Positions 17,904 through 25,950 of a DNA stretch of 64,000 nucleotides are shown here, piece after piece (the stretch's first letter is position 1; each line of letters opens with the position of its first letter). A program made the translations under genes and the position numbers. The stretch comes from Pedobacter sp. FW305-3-2-15-E-R2A2. Lineage in GTDB: Bacteria > Bacteroidota > Bacteroidia > Sphingobacteriales > Sphingobacteriaceae. Location of the stretch: assembly GCF_038446955.1 (NCBI RefSeq), contig NZ_CP151803.1, positions 1,116,001 to 1,180,000 of the forward strand, written 5' to 3'. The notes beneath the pieces are model-generated. The model had not been told where the DNA came from. It made no database searches and saw nothing but the letters and a program-made list of their open reading frames with translations.

Positions 17904-18692
17904 ATGATCAAAAAAGAAAAGATGAAGTTATTATCCGGTAAAGTTATTTTCCTCACAGGAGGTTCAGCAGGGATTGGTTTGGCTTGCGCAAAGGCTTATG
18001 CTGAGGCCGGGGCAAAAGTGGTGATTGCAGCAATTGATGCAGTAGCTGTTAAATCCGCTGCTGACGCTTTGGGAGCAGAACATTTGGGCATTTTATGTGA
18101 CGTATCTAAGGCCGCTGATGTGGAAGCAGCAATCGCGTTAACCATTACCAAATATGGAAAATTGGATGCGATACATAACAATGCAGGAATTGCCTCGCCT
18201 TCCAAACCGTTACACGAAACGAGCGACGAGGAATGGGATCAGCTGATGAAAGTAAACCTGAGAAGTGTATTGTATACGACCCGATATGGGTTTGAAGCAC
18301 TAAAGAAATCTGAGGGTTGTATTTTGAATACGAGCAGCCTTGTCGGAGAAATCGGACAGGAAAACCACGCGGCTTATACCGCAACAAAAGGAGCAATGAA
18401 TACACTGACCAAATCTATGGCACTGGATTATGCGGTTGATAAGATCAGGGTCAATGCCGTATTGCCGGCAGGAGTATGGACACCAATGCTTCGCGAATGG
18501 AGTAAAGAACAACCTGATCCGGCTTCTATCGAGAAGTACCTGGACGATATACATGTACTGGGTTATTGCCCGGAAGGAGATGTCATTGCAGATGCCTGTG
18601 TGTTTCTGTTGTCAGAGAAAGCAAGGTTCATTACCGGTACGATCCTGCCTGTGAGTGGTGGCGCAGAATTGGGATACAGAGTTTTGAGATAA
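17904..18692 (+). CDS. SDR family dehydrogenase of the fucose locus
   Basis: A 262-residue classical short-chain dehydrogenase. Cofactor motif TGGSAGIG at residues 18-25, NNAG at 92-95, catalytic Asn118, Ser144/145, Tyr158 and Lys162 (YTATK). Asp45-region residues favour NAD over NADP. In the oxidative fucose pathway, SDR enzymes act either as L-fucose dehydrogenase or as 2-keto-3-deoxy-L-fuconate dehydrogenase; the position after a fuconate dehydratase allows both. An internal ATG at 17922 is an alternative start. Last gene of the operon, convergent with the AraC gene five bases away. Confidence 0.88.
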   Translation: MIKKEKMKLLSGKVIFLTGGSAGIGLACAKAYAEAGAKVVIAAIDAVAVKSAADALGAEHLGILCDVSKAADVEAAIALTITKYGKLDAIHNNAGIASPSKPLHETSDEEWDQLMKVNLRSVLYTTRYGFEALKKSEGCILNTSSLVGEIGQENHAAYTATKGAMNTLTKSMALDYAVDKIRVNAVLPAGVWTPMLREWSKEQPDPASIEKYLDDIHVLGYCPEGDVIADACVFLLSEKARFITGTILPVSGGAELGYRVLR

Positions 18693-18696
18693 CTAT

Positions 18697-19593
18697 TTAT
18701 ATTCTGTTTTTGCTCTTATAATCTACAGGTGAACTGCCCATAATTTTGTGAAACAGGCGGGAGAAATAAAAAGCATCCGCATATCCGACTGCTGCGGCGA
18801 CTTCTTTTATCCGCAAATCGGATAAGGCGAGCAACTGACAGGCACGTTGTACCTTTAGATGAATGAAATAATCAATAGGGGAGATTCCCGTTTTGGTTCT
18901 GAATAAGGTTTGAAAATGAGAAGCAGAGTAAGTAAATTCTGCTGCAATCTCGGGAACAGTTAGCCGGGAAGAAATGTTGTTCTTCATGTATTCAATCACT
19001 TTGTCTGAAATATCTTCACTGGGTTTCTGAGTCAGCTCAATGTTTTTTTGAGGATACAGGAAGTTCGCAATTAAGTAATAAAGACTCAGATTGGCATAAC
19101 TTAGGTTTTCCTCACTGTACCCCTTTTCAAGGCAGTTGTAAATCATCTCCCAAAGTTTAATCCGATGCTCGTCAAATGGAATGGTTTTCGGACTGATCAG
19201 GTTATTAATGGATAAGGAGTCATTCAGACTGGATAATTTGCTTCCGGTAAAATGTATCCAGTATATTGTCCATGGATCACTCGCGTCAGAAGCATAACGT
19301 AAAGGTTTATCCGTTGCAGGGATAATGAAAAACTGATTGGCAGAAACCTCCTGCTTTTCGGTGTCTATACTAAACCAGCCTTTGCCATCTGTACAATAAA
19401 TAAGGATGTTGTCAGTACAACCTTTAGGCCTGTTCCGGTAATGTCCGGCGGCTTTTGGAAAATAACCAATATGACTTATATACAGGGAATTTAGGAAAAA
19501 ATCATCTTTAGGCTTACGCTCAAATAGAAATTCGGGCAGACTGATCAGTTTTTCTCCACTAAAACCATCACGTTTTTTCTTATTGATCTTCAT
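18697..19593 (-). CDS. AraC family regulator, probable fucose locus 1 activator
   Basis: A 298-residue regulator. The N-terminal cupin-like sensor (GYFPKAAGHYRNRPKGCTD, then ILIYCTDGKGWF and PWTIYWIHF) is the AraC arabinose-binding type. The C-terminal 100 residues hold two helix-turn-helix units: LTVPEIAAEFTYSASHFQTLF and IKEVAAAVGYADAFYFSRLFHKIMGSSPVDY. It is a clear paralogue of the regulator at 50997-51905 (same block order; matching GYxPxA, ILIYC and DPWxIYW motifs). It faces a GH29 gene, as does the paralogue. Likely ligand: fucose or a pathway intermediate (inference). Confidence 0.92.
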   Translation of the reverse strand: MKINKKKRDGFSGEKLISLPEFLFERKPKDDFFLNSLYISHIGYFPKAAGHYRNRPKGCTDNILIYCTDGKGWFSIDTEKQEVSANQFFIIPATDKPLRYASDASDPWTIYWIHFTGSKLSSLNDSLSINNLISPKTIPFDEHRIKLWEMIYNCLEKGYSEENLSYANLSLYYLIANFLYPQKNIELTQKPSEDISDKVIEYMKNNISSRLTVPEIAAEFTYSASHFQTLFRTKTGISPIDYFIHLKVQRACQLLALSDLRIKEVAAAVGYADAFYFSRLFHKIMGSSPVDYKSKNRI

Positions 19594-19632
19594 ACTCGGT
19601 TTATTTGGCTCATAAACTTACTGTTTTTATTG

Positions 19633-19659
19633 AAAAACAGCTGCGCTGCAGTTGTTTTT
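19633..19659. repeat. Near-perfect inverted repeat in the araC-GH29 intergenic region
   Basis: Bases 19633-19644 and 19648-19659 are inverted copies (AAAAACAGCTGC and GCAGTTGTTTTT, one G-T pair) around three bases. It lies 40 bp upstream of the AraC gene. It could be an operator for autoregulation or an RNA hairpin; no matching copy is seen at the second AraC gene. Confidence 0.5.
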
Positions 19660-19701
19660 TATGAAGTAAAATTTGACATCTGAGGAATTTTTTTTCATGG
19701 G

Positions 19702-19732
19702 ATAGTCCAGTATATTCATGAGATTCTCTATT
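19702..19732 (+). promoter_or_regulatory. Shared fucose-regulon element, copy 2 (upstream of GH29)
   Basis: ATAGTCCA at 19702-19709, 16 bases, then CTCTATT at 19726-19732, ending 60 bp before the GH29 start. TATTCTTT, which begins inside it, sits where a -7 element would be. Confidence 0.65.
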
Positions 19733-19791
19733 CTTTATCCAGCGTCTTAGCGCTAATTTAGTCGGACACAACTGAACCAAAATATAATCCG

Positions 19792-21120
19792 ATGAAAAAA
19801 TACACCACAGTTTTAACGCTTATTTTTATGTGTGTGTCCTGCCTGGTTTTTGCGCAGACACCCCTCATCCGCACTGATAAAAAAGTAGTGGAAGGTTTTA
19901 TGGATAAACGCTTTGGAATGTTTATCCATTGGGGCCCGGTTAGTCTGAGAGGAACAGAAATCGGCTGGTCAAGAGCAACCTCCGTAGCTGCGGATGAGTA
20001 TGATCATCTGTATAAGGAGTTCAACCCGGTTTTATTTGATGCAGATAAATGGGCGAAGACGGCTAAGGATGCAGGAATGAAATACCTAACCATTACTTCC
20101 AAACATCATGATGGGTTTTGTCTATGGCCAACAGCCTATTCTGATTACAACATCATGAATTCTCCTTACAAAAAAGACATCGTGGGGGAACTGGCCAAAG
20201 CCTGCCTGAAGTATGACCTGAAATTTTGTATTTACTTTACCGTTGCCGATTGGCATGATCCTGATTGGGCTGTACTTTACCCAGCTACAACGCCTAACAA
20301 ATCGGCAAACATGGGCAGGTTTGTATCCAGGATGAAAAATGAACTGAAAGAACTGATTCAGAATTATAAACCTTATATGCTTTGGTTCGATGCGAACTGG
20401 GATAAGGAATGGACCAGGGAACATTCATCAGAAGTCTATAATGAGATAAAAAGACTGGATCCAAATGTGATCATCAATAACAGACTGGATACTAAGGATG
20501 CCAGCGGAGGATCACATAAAGTGATGTTGCCTACTACATTGGCAGATTTTGCGACTCCGGAACAAGAGGTTGGGGCGATGAATATGGATTACCCCTGGGA
20601 AAGCTGTATTACCATTTGTCAGCAATGGGCGTGGAAACCAAATGACAAAATGAAATCTTTAAAAGAATGTATTCAGACTCTGGCAAGTACCGCAGGCGGA
20701 AATGGAAATCTATTGTTCAATGTAGGACCAATGCTGGATGGAAGAATCGAGGTAAGACAGGTCAATCGCTTAAAAGAAATGGGTGATTGGTTAACTAAAA
20801 ACGGAGAATCGATATATGGCACAAAAGGAGGACCCTATAAGCCTGATAGCGTTATGGCAGCAACGAGAAAAGGAAACAGGATTTACCTGCACTTATTTAA
20901 GAATCAGGGAACCGAAATTTCAATTGCCGCGATACCGGGCGTTAAACTGAAAAAAGCCTATTTCCTTGATGGTGCAGCCAACTTGAATTTTAAATCAAAA
21001 GCAGACAAGATGACCATTTCCTTACCTGCAGAATTACCTGATGGTAATGATACTGTAGTTGTGCTGGAGATGAGTAAAAATGTCGAATCTGTTCCGGTAA
21101 TGAGTTTTAAATCCCGTTAG
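19792..21120 (+). CDS. Alpha-L-fucosidase, glycoside hydrolase family 29
   Basis: A 442-residue exported enzyme that releases L-fucose from glycans. The signal peptide ends near VFA/Q (residue 21). GH29 motifs in order: RFGMFIHWGPVSLRG (40-54), TSKHHDGFCLW (102-112) and the nucleophile motif LWFDANW with Asp200. A small beta sandwich follows (about 350-430). The acid/base residue is not conserved across the family and I cannot assign it. The gene is divergent from an AraC regulator. It differs clearly from the second GH29 at 52013, so they may act on different linkages. Confidence 0.94.
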   Translation: MKKYTTVLTLIFMCVSCLVFAQTPLIRTDKKVVEGFMDKRFGMFIHWGPVSLRGTEIGWSRATSVAADEYDHLYKEFNPVLFDADKWAKTAKDAGMKYLTITSKHHDGFCLWPTAYSDYNIMNSPYKKDIVGELAKACLKYDLKFCIYFTVADWHDPDWAVLYPATTPNKSANMGRFVSRMKNELKELIQNYKPYMLWFDANWDKEWTREHSSEVYNEIKRLDPNVIINNRLDTKDASGGSHKVMLPTTLADFATPEQEVGAMNMDYPWESCITICQQWAWKPNDKMKSLKECIQTLASTAGGNGNLLFNVGPMLDGRIEVRQVNRLKEMGDWLTKNGESIYGTKGGPYKPDSVMAATRKGNRIYLHLFKNQGTEISIAAIPGVKLKKAYFLDGAANLNFKSKADKMTISLPAELPDGNDTVVVLEMSKNVESVPVMSFKSR

Positions 21121-21172
21121 GCATTGAGTAATCATATGTTGTTGTAAATGGATTGTTATATTTATCCTGATT

Positions 21173-22174
21173 ATGGGTAATCTATACGAACAATTAAAAC
21201 GACACATTGCTGGTGCTGGCTTTACACACAAAACACCTTTTGCTGATTTATCTTCCCACAAAAATGAGGAAGGCCTGCCATTAGAATTTACCAATACATG
21301 GTGTGTTCCTTTTTATATGGCAATAGGCAAAACTGATGAGGCTTGGATGAACCAGCTAATTCAGGTCCGCAATAAAATCAGTAGAGAAGTTGTACTCACT
21401 TTGCTTGGGGATTTTGATTGGAGAACCAGGCAGACGGGTGCCTTTTTTGCAGCCATTAAGGGTTTTGAAGATTTAACCGATATCATTGGAACTCATTTTT
21501 TAAAAAGCGAGTTAACTTATGCCGGACAAGTCTATGCCTATACTTTTGCTTCGTTTAATACGGCTGAAGGGATCGACTACCTGGAGCGTTACCTGAGCTA
21601 TTATCTATTAAAACCAGACCTTTGGTTTGACCAGCGGGAAGCGCTGGAAGCCTTAGCCTATCTCGACAAAATAAACAAAACAACGCTGACGGCTAAACAC
21701 CATGACAACTGGTTGAATTTCATTAAAAATAAACCCAATTGGAAAAAAGAGATCAATCTGGAAAGAATTGAAGCGCAAATGAGGCTAATTGAAAATGTTA
21801 AAAATTCTAATCCCGGGAAGGAAAGCGCTGATTCTGAACTGACGAAAAGAGCGCAATATGGCCTGTCTTTTGAATATCGGGTCAGTCCTGTCACTCAAAG
21901 AAGAAAACCAGACTGTAGAACTGCTGAAGTAAATTTGTTTAGTCAACTCGCTTTCCTGCTGAATTTGCTGGACAGGGAGGACGTAAAGGATCTTTTAGAC
22001 GAATCGAATAAAGCGGTGGCCGGACATTATATTGATGAATACCCTTCCTCAGACTCATATTCTTTCGTAGAGATTAGATTGCATTTTCCCCAGGTAACCA
22101 TTAATGAGCGTTTAACAATTCCTATGACGGATTTTATCGCACTTTTAGAAGAATGGGATTCCTTTCTAAAGTAA
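21173..22174 (+). CDS. DUF6000-like protein
   Basis: A 333-residue cytoplasmic protein. The stretch TRQTGAFFAAIKGFEDLTDIIGTHFLKSE, the YLSYYLLKPDLWFDQ block and the EALEALAYLDKIN helix resemble the DUF6000 family, helical-repeat proteins often near other DUF genes. Function is unknown. The C-terminal third (after about residue 230) carries extra sequence not obviously part of the domain. No operon partner; it lies 53 bp after the GH29 gene and may be read from the same transcript, but a link to fucose is not supported. Confidence 0.55.
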   Translation: MGNLYEQLKRHIAGAGFTHKTPFADLSSHKNEEGLPLEFTNTWCVPFYMAIGKTDEAWMNQLIQVRNKISREVVLTLLGDFDWRTRQTGAFFAAIKGFEDLTDIIGTHFLKSELTYAGQVYAYTFASFNTAEGIDYLERYLSYYLLKPDLWFDQREALEALAYLDKINKTTLTAKHHDNWLNFIKNKPNWKKEINLERIEAQMRLIENVKNSNPGKESADSELTKRAQYGLSFEYRVSPVTQRRKPDCRTAEVNLFSQLAFLLNLLDREDVKDLLDESNKAVAGHYIDEYPSSDSYSFVEIRLHFPQVTINERLTIPMTDFIALLEEWDSFLK

Positions 22175-22327
22175 TAGCAGGATGGAAACAGTCTATTATT
22201 GACTAAGCTTTTATTCCTCCAACAATTTGGTCCTCCTCTTTTTAATTAAGAAAAATAAATTTCTTATTTTAGAAAATATCTTCCGGAATCGCACAAGTCC
22301 GGCTGAATGACCAAATGAAACCTAAAT

Positions 22328-23635
22328 ATGAAAAAAACTAATGATTTAAATTCAACTGATCGCAGATCGTTTTTGAAAAAATCGGGTATAGTGATGTTAG
22401 GCAGTACGCTTGCTTATCAGGCTGGTTTTTCCAATCCATTATTCAGTACTGCAAAATCAACGATTAAAGTCGGTTTAATCGGATGCGGCGGACGTGGTAC
22501 AGGTGCTGCGGCACAGGCACTCGCGGCAGATCCTGACGTAGTGATTACTGCCATGGGAGATATTTTCGAAGACAGACTGGAAGGCGCCTACACCGCCTTG
22601 ACCACCATTGATGCCGGGCGGGTAAAGGTGGATAAAAAAAGAAAGTTTATAGGTTTTGACGCCTATCAAAAGGTCGTAGACTCCGGTGTTGATGTGGTCT
22701 TACTCACCACTCCGCCAGCTTTCAGGCCAGACCAGCTGACAGCGGCAATTGAAGCAGGGAAACATGTGTTTTGCGAAAAACCCGTAGCGGTCGATGCTCC
22801 GGGAATCCGTAAGGTGCTTGCTGCGGCAAAGAAAGCTCAGGAGAAGAATTTATCATTGGTTTCTGGTTTCTGTTTTAGGTATGATCTGCCAACCAGAGCC
22901 GTATTTAGTCGCGTATTAAACGGCGATCTGGGCGAGATAAGGACGGTTTCTACTTTTAGAAACGGATCGGGAAACTGGTCTAATCCCCGTCAGCCTGACT
23001 GGAATGACCTGACTTATAAATTGCGCAACTGGCATTATCAGAACTGGCTTTCCGGTGATTTTATCGTAGAACAGGCGGTTCATAGTCTGGATATGATGTC
23101 CTGGGTAATGGGAGATCAGATGCCGGTAAAGGCTACCGGAACCGGAGGCAGACAAGTCCGGGTGAATGAAATCTATGGAAATATTTACGACCATTTTGCG
23201 GTGGAGTTTGAGTACGCAAATGGGGCTAAAGGTTTTCATTTCTGCAGACAGCAGGAAGGGACTTCACATCGAAATACCGTGGACGTACTCGGAACAGATG
23301 GTAGTGCATTCGTAAACGTTGGCATGAAGTACGAGATCACAGGTAAAAACAGCTGGAATTATGATGGCCCAAAAAAGAACATGTATCAGGTACAGCATGA
23401 TGAACTTTTTGCCGCAATCCGAAGCGGAAATCCGATCAATAACGGCGAGTATATGACCCATAGCACCTTGCTCGCAATCTGGGGGCGAATGGCTGCGTAT
23501 AGCGGGCAGACGATTAGCTTCGAACAGGCGTTGAATTCAGATGTGGTGCTGGGACCAAAAATCGAAGAATACAATTGGGACCTTAAATGGGAGAATCAGC
23601 CGGTGGCTTTACCGGGCGTAACAAAAGTCATCTAA
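22328..23635 (+). CDS. Gfo/Idh/MocA family oxidoreductase with Tat signal
   Basis: A 435-residue NAD(P)-dependent sugar oxidoreductase exported by the Tat system (DRRSFLKKSG near residues 12-21, hydrophobic core to about 45). The Rossmann motif is VGLIGCGGRGTGA, followed by the family motif CEKPVAVD and the substrate-side motif EQAVHSLDMMSW. Exported members of this type bind cofactor tightly in the cytoplasm before export. The next gene is a DUF1080 hydrolase 20 bp on, a pairing seen in 3-keto-glycoside metabolism where a sugar is oxidised at C3 and then eliminated. Confidence 0.9.
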   Translation: MKKTNDLNSTDRRSFLKKSGIVMLGSTLAYQAGFSNPLFSTAKSTIKVGLIGCGGRGTGAAAQALAADPDVVITAMGDIFEDRLEGAYTALTTIDAGRVKVDKKRKFIGFDAYQKVVDSGVDVVLLTTPPAFRPDQLTAAIEAGKHVFCEKPVAVDAPGIRKVLAAAKKAQEKNLSLVSGFCFRYDLPTRAVFSRVLNGDLGEIRTVSTFRNGSGNWSNPRQPDWNDLTYKLRNWHYQNWLSGDFIVEQAVHSLDMMSWVMGDQMPVKATGTGGRQVRVNEIYGNIYDHFAVEFEYANGAKGFHFCRQQEGTSHRNTVDVLGTDGSAFVNVGMKYEITGKNSWNYDGPKKNMYQVQHDELFAAIRSGNPINNGEYMTHSTLLAIWGRMAAYSGQTISFEQALNSDVVLGPKIEEYNWDLKWENQPVALPGVTKVI

Positions 23636-23655
23636 CCGGTCAATTTAACGCAGTC

Positions 23656-24351
23656 ATGAAAAAAATATTAATAGGGATTGGTATGGCTTTTTTAGCCCTG
23701 TTGGCGAATACTTCAACTTTGTTTGCACAGACCAAACCGATACAATTTGGGGAAGAGCGGAACCTGGAACATGGCAAAAAGAAAGTAATCAGCTGGATCA
23801 ATGTAAACACGGAACCGGGAACCTGGAAAAAGGAAAAAGACCTGTTGATCTGCTCAGGAAAGCCTATCGGAGTAATGCGCTCGGAGAAGCTATATGAGAA
23901 TTTTATATTGCAGGTAGAATGGAAACATATGGAAGCGGGGGGGAACTCCGGAGTGTTTGTATGGAGTGATGCAAAACCCGGTGAACAGAACCGCTTGCCA
24001 GCTGGGGTGGAGGTGCAGATGCTGGAACTGGATTGGGTGAATCAGAATTTGCAGAATGGCGTAATGGCTCCAATCGCCTATGTGCATGGAGAACTGTTCG
24101 GGGTAGGTGGGGTAGAAACCGTTCCGGATAACCCGAGAGGGGAACGCAGTAAGTCCATAGAAAACAGGTGTAAGGGCAAAGGGGAATGGAATACCTATAA
24201 AGTAGTTTGCGTAGATGGAACGATCAAACTATCGGTAAATGGTAAATTTGTAAATGGTGTCAGTAAGTCGACTGTAAAGAAAGGTTACCTTTGTCTGGAA
24301 TCCGAAGGCGCAGAGATTCATTTCCGGAACTTAAAGGTGACGGAACTTTGA
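23656..24351 (+). CDS. DUF1080 (3-keto-disaccharide hydrolase type) secreted protein
   Basis: 231 residues from the ATG at 23656. The frame is open back to 23587 but that part overlaps the previous gene in another frame and precedes a good signal peptide (MKKILIGIG... to about residue 25). The mature part is a concanavalin-like jelly roll: NFILQVEWKHMEAGGNSGVFVW, VEVQMLELD and GEWNTYKVVCVDGTIKLSVNG are DUF1080 motifs. Some family members hydrolyse 3-keto-glycosides. It acts in the periplasm beside the exported oxidoreductase just upstream. Confidence 0.9.
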   Translation: MKKILIGIGMAFLALLANTSTLFAQTKPIQFGEERNLEHGKKKVISWINVNTEPGTWKKEKDLLICSGKPIGVMRSEKLYENFILQVEWKHMEAGGNSGVFVWSDAKPGEQNRLPAGVEVQMLELDWVNQNLQNGVMAPIAYVHGELFGVGGVETVPDNPRGERSKSIENRCKGKGEWNTYKVVCVDGTIKLSVNGKFVNGVSKSTVKKGYLCLESEGAEIHFRNLKVTEL

Positions 24352-24367
24352 GCAATAAAAAGAAGAT

Positions 24368-24676
24368 ATGACCACAGAGAATAACGACTGCAATGGGAAT
24401 CCTTGCCCCGCTTCAAAATTATTGAAAATGTTGTCGGGGAAATGGAAGGCTCAGATCTTCAGGTTAGCATTAGATGGCCCTTTGCGTTTCAACAGCCTGA
24501 TCCGGCAGCTGGAAGGATCAAACAAACAGGCCATTGCTGTGGCACTCAAAGAGCTGGAAGAAGAAGGCTTGTTTGAAAGAAAAGTCATCCGGCTTAAACC
24601 ACTCCATGTAGAATATATGCTCTCCGAAAGAGGGGCCTCGATGATTAGCGTTTTTCAGCAATTGGAAGAATTATAG
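24368..24676 (+). CDS. HxlR family winged-helix transcriptional regulator
   Basis: A 102-residue MarR/HxlR-type repressor or activator. The N-terminal cysteine pair (DCNGNPCPASKLLKMLSGKWK, Cys4-to-11 region) precedes the winged helix with GPLRFNSLIRQLEGSNKQAIAVALKEL and the ERKVIRLKPLHVEYMLSERG wing. HxlR proteins often sense thiol-reactive compounds or quinones, and cysteines near the N-terminus are the usual sensors. It starts 16 bp after the DUF1080 gene but may serve the thiol-oxidoreductase gene downstream. Confidence 0.9.
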   Translation: MTTENNDCNGNPCPASKLLKMLSGKWKAQIFRLALDGPLRFNSLIRQLEGSNKQAIAVALKELEEEGLFERKVIRLKPLHVEYMLSERGASMISVFQQLEEL

Positions 24677-24720
24677 CATTGATGTTCAGCGCCGGAGGGT
24701 AGTCATCTTTTTCTGACTTA

Positions 24721-24751
24721 TTGCAGGACCTGTTCAATCAGAATAGCTTTG
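24721..24751 (+). promoter_or_regulatory. Bacteroidota-type promoter of the DsbA-family gene
   Basis: TTG at 24721-24723, 20 bp, then a full-match -7 TAGCTTTG at 24744-24751. The ATG is at 24782, giving a leader of about 25 bases. It separates this gene from the HxlR gene. Confidence 0.62.
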
Positions 24752-24781
24752 CTGCTGAATTTAACATTTAAGTAGAAAAAC

Positions 24782-25693
24782 ATGAATAATCCTTTGATGT
24801 GCGACCCTGAAACAGGAAGCTGTGAAATGCCCGGCCTTCCTGAGGAAAATGAGACTACCTTACCGAAAGCAGTAGAAAAACCTTTACGCGTCATTTATTT
24901 TACCGATCCTATTTGCTCTTCCTGCTGGGGAATAGAACCTCAGTTGCGTAAGCTGAAAATGGAATATGGAGCGCTGCTTAACATTGAATACCATATGGGG
25001 GGACTTTTACCCGACTGGTCTTACAACAGTGGAGGGATTAGTAAACCCGCTGACGTGGCTTCGCATTGGGATGAGGTGAGTTTGTATTACGACATGCCCA
25101 TCGACGGAGATGTCTGGCTGGAAGATCCTCTGGATTCTTCTTACCCACCTTCCATTGCATTTAAAGCTGCTCAGATGCAGGACCCAAACAAAGCCTTACT
25201 TTTTTTAAGGCGAATAAAAGAAATGGTTTTTCTGAAGAAGAAGAACATTTGTAAATGGGAACACTTGTCGGCAGCTGCAGTCGAAACAGGGCTCGATCCG
25301 GTAAAACTGGACCTGGATGTTCAGGAAAAGGCAAAACAATATTTTCAGGAAGACCTGCAGCTGACAGGTTCCTGGAATGTCAGGGGGTTCCCAACTTTGT
25401 TTATTACAGATGCCAAGGGCAATCAGGAGAAGATCTATGGGGTAAAACCATATTCGGTTTATGAAGCGGCCATATCGTCCCTTTTACCAGATGCTGAGCA
25501 AAAAAAGGCAACGCCGGAGCACACTTTGGAGGTTTTGTTCTCCGCCTATCCAACGATCACAAGAAAAGAATTATCTGTTATCGCAGGTCTTTCTTCAGAA
25601 GAGGCAGAAAGGGTATTGGACAACCTTGTGGCTGAAGACAAACTGGAGCTCAGCATCACAAAGAACGGGAAGATCTGGAAAATAAAAAACTGA
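24782..25693 (+). CDS. DsbA-family thiol oxidoreductase with C-terminal winged-helix-like domain
   Basis: A 303-residue cytoplasmic protein (no signal peptide). Residues 7 and 14 are cysteines in a short MCDPETGSCEMP leader. The thioredoxin-fold active site CSSC is at 45-48 in TDPICSSCWGIEPQ, the helical insertion typical of DsbA/FrnE follows, and the cis-proline loop is GFPTLFI. Residues about 245-303 (PEHTLEVLFSAYPTITRKEL... to the end) look like a small winged helix. Relatives include FrnE and the ClpXP adaptor YjbH/SpxH. An HxlR-type regulator is just upstream. Confidence 0.85.
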   Translation: MNNPLMCDPETGSCEMPGLPEENETTLPKAVEKPLRVIYFTDPICSSCWGIEPQLRKLKMEYGALLNIEYHMGGLLPDWSYNSGGISKPADVASHWDEVSLYYDMPIDGDVWLEDPLDSSYPPSIAFKAAQMQDPNKALLFLRRIKEMVFLKKKNICKWEHLSAAAVETGLDPVKLDLDVQEKAKQYFQEDLQLTGSWNVRGFPTLFITDAKGNQEKIYGVKPYSVYEAAISSLLPDAEQKKATPEHTLEVLFSAYPTITRKELSVIAGLSSEEAERVLDNLVAEDKLELSITKNGKIWKIKN

Positions 25694-25765
25694 CAATTGC
25701 ACTTAATGTTTTGACAAAAGCACTCAATCTTTTTATCCTTAATTCTGCTTTATTTGAGATGATGA

Positions 25766-25789
25766 ATGTCCTGTAGGGACATCAGATTT
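25766..25789 (+). terminator. Possible terminator after the DsbA-family gene
   Basis: A 6-bp stem (25766-25771 with 25777-25782, ATGTCC/GGACAT) and a five-base loop, followed by a T-rich stretch. It lies 70 bp downstream of the stop codon. Confidence 0.35.
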
Positions 25790-25849
25790 TTATCATAAAG
25801 TAATATGATAGGTTAGTTAATTAGATAGGGGTATCTTCTTATCGAATTG

Positions 25850-25890
25850 AAAAGTTCTGCAGGGGCCTGGATGGGACCTCCAGACTTTTT
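25850..25890 (+). terminator. Terminator-like hairpin upstream of the LytTR gene
   Basis: Bases 25850-25867 pair imperfectly with 25875-25889 (core AAAAGT and ACTTTT, CTG/CAG) and a run of five T follows. Because it precedes the LytTR gene by 60 bp it could end a small RNA or act as an attenuator. Confidence 0.4.
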
Positions 25891-25950
25891 ATTCTCGCTA
25901 CACAGCCGTATCTTAGTCTTGAAAATGAGAGAAAAAAAGAATATGGACTA

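Noticed and set aside
22218..22243. TCCA-N16-CTTTTTA upstream of the Gfo/Idh/MocA gene as a fourth fucose element
   Set aside because: The second half matches at only four of seven positions, the ATA before TCCA is missing, and the distance to the start codon is about 85 bp rather than 57-60.
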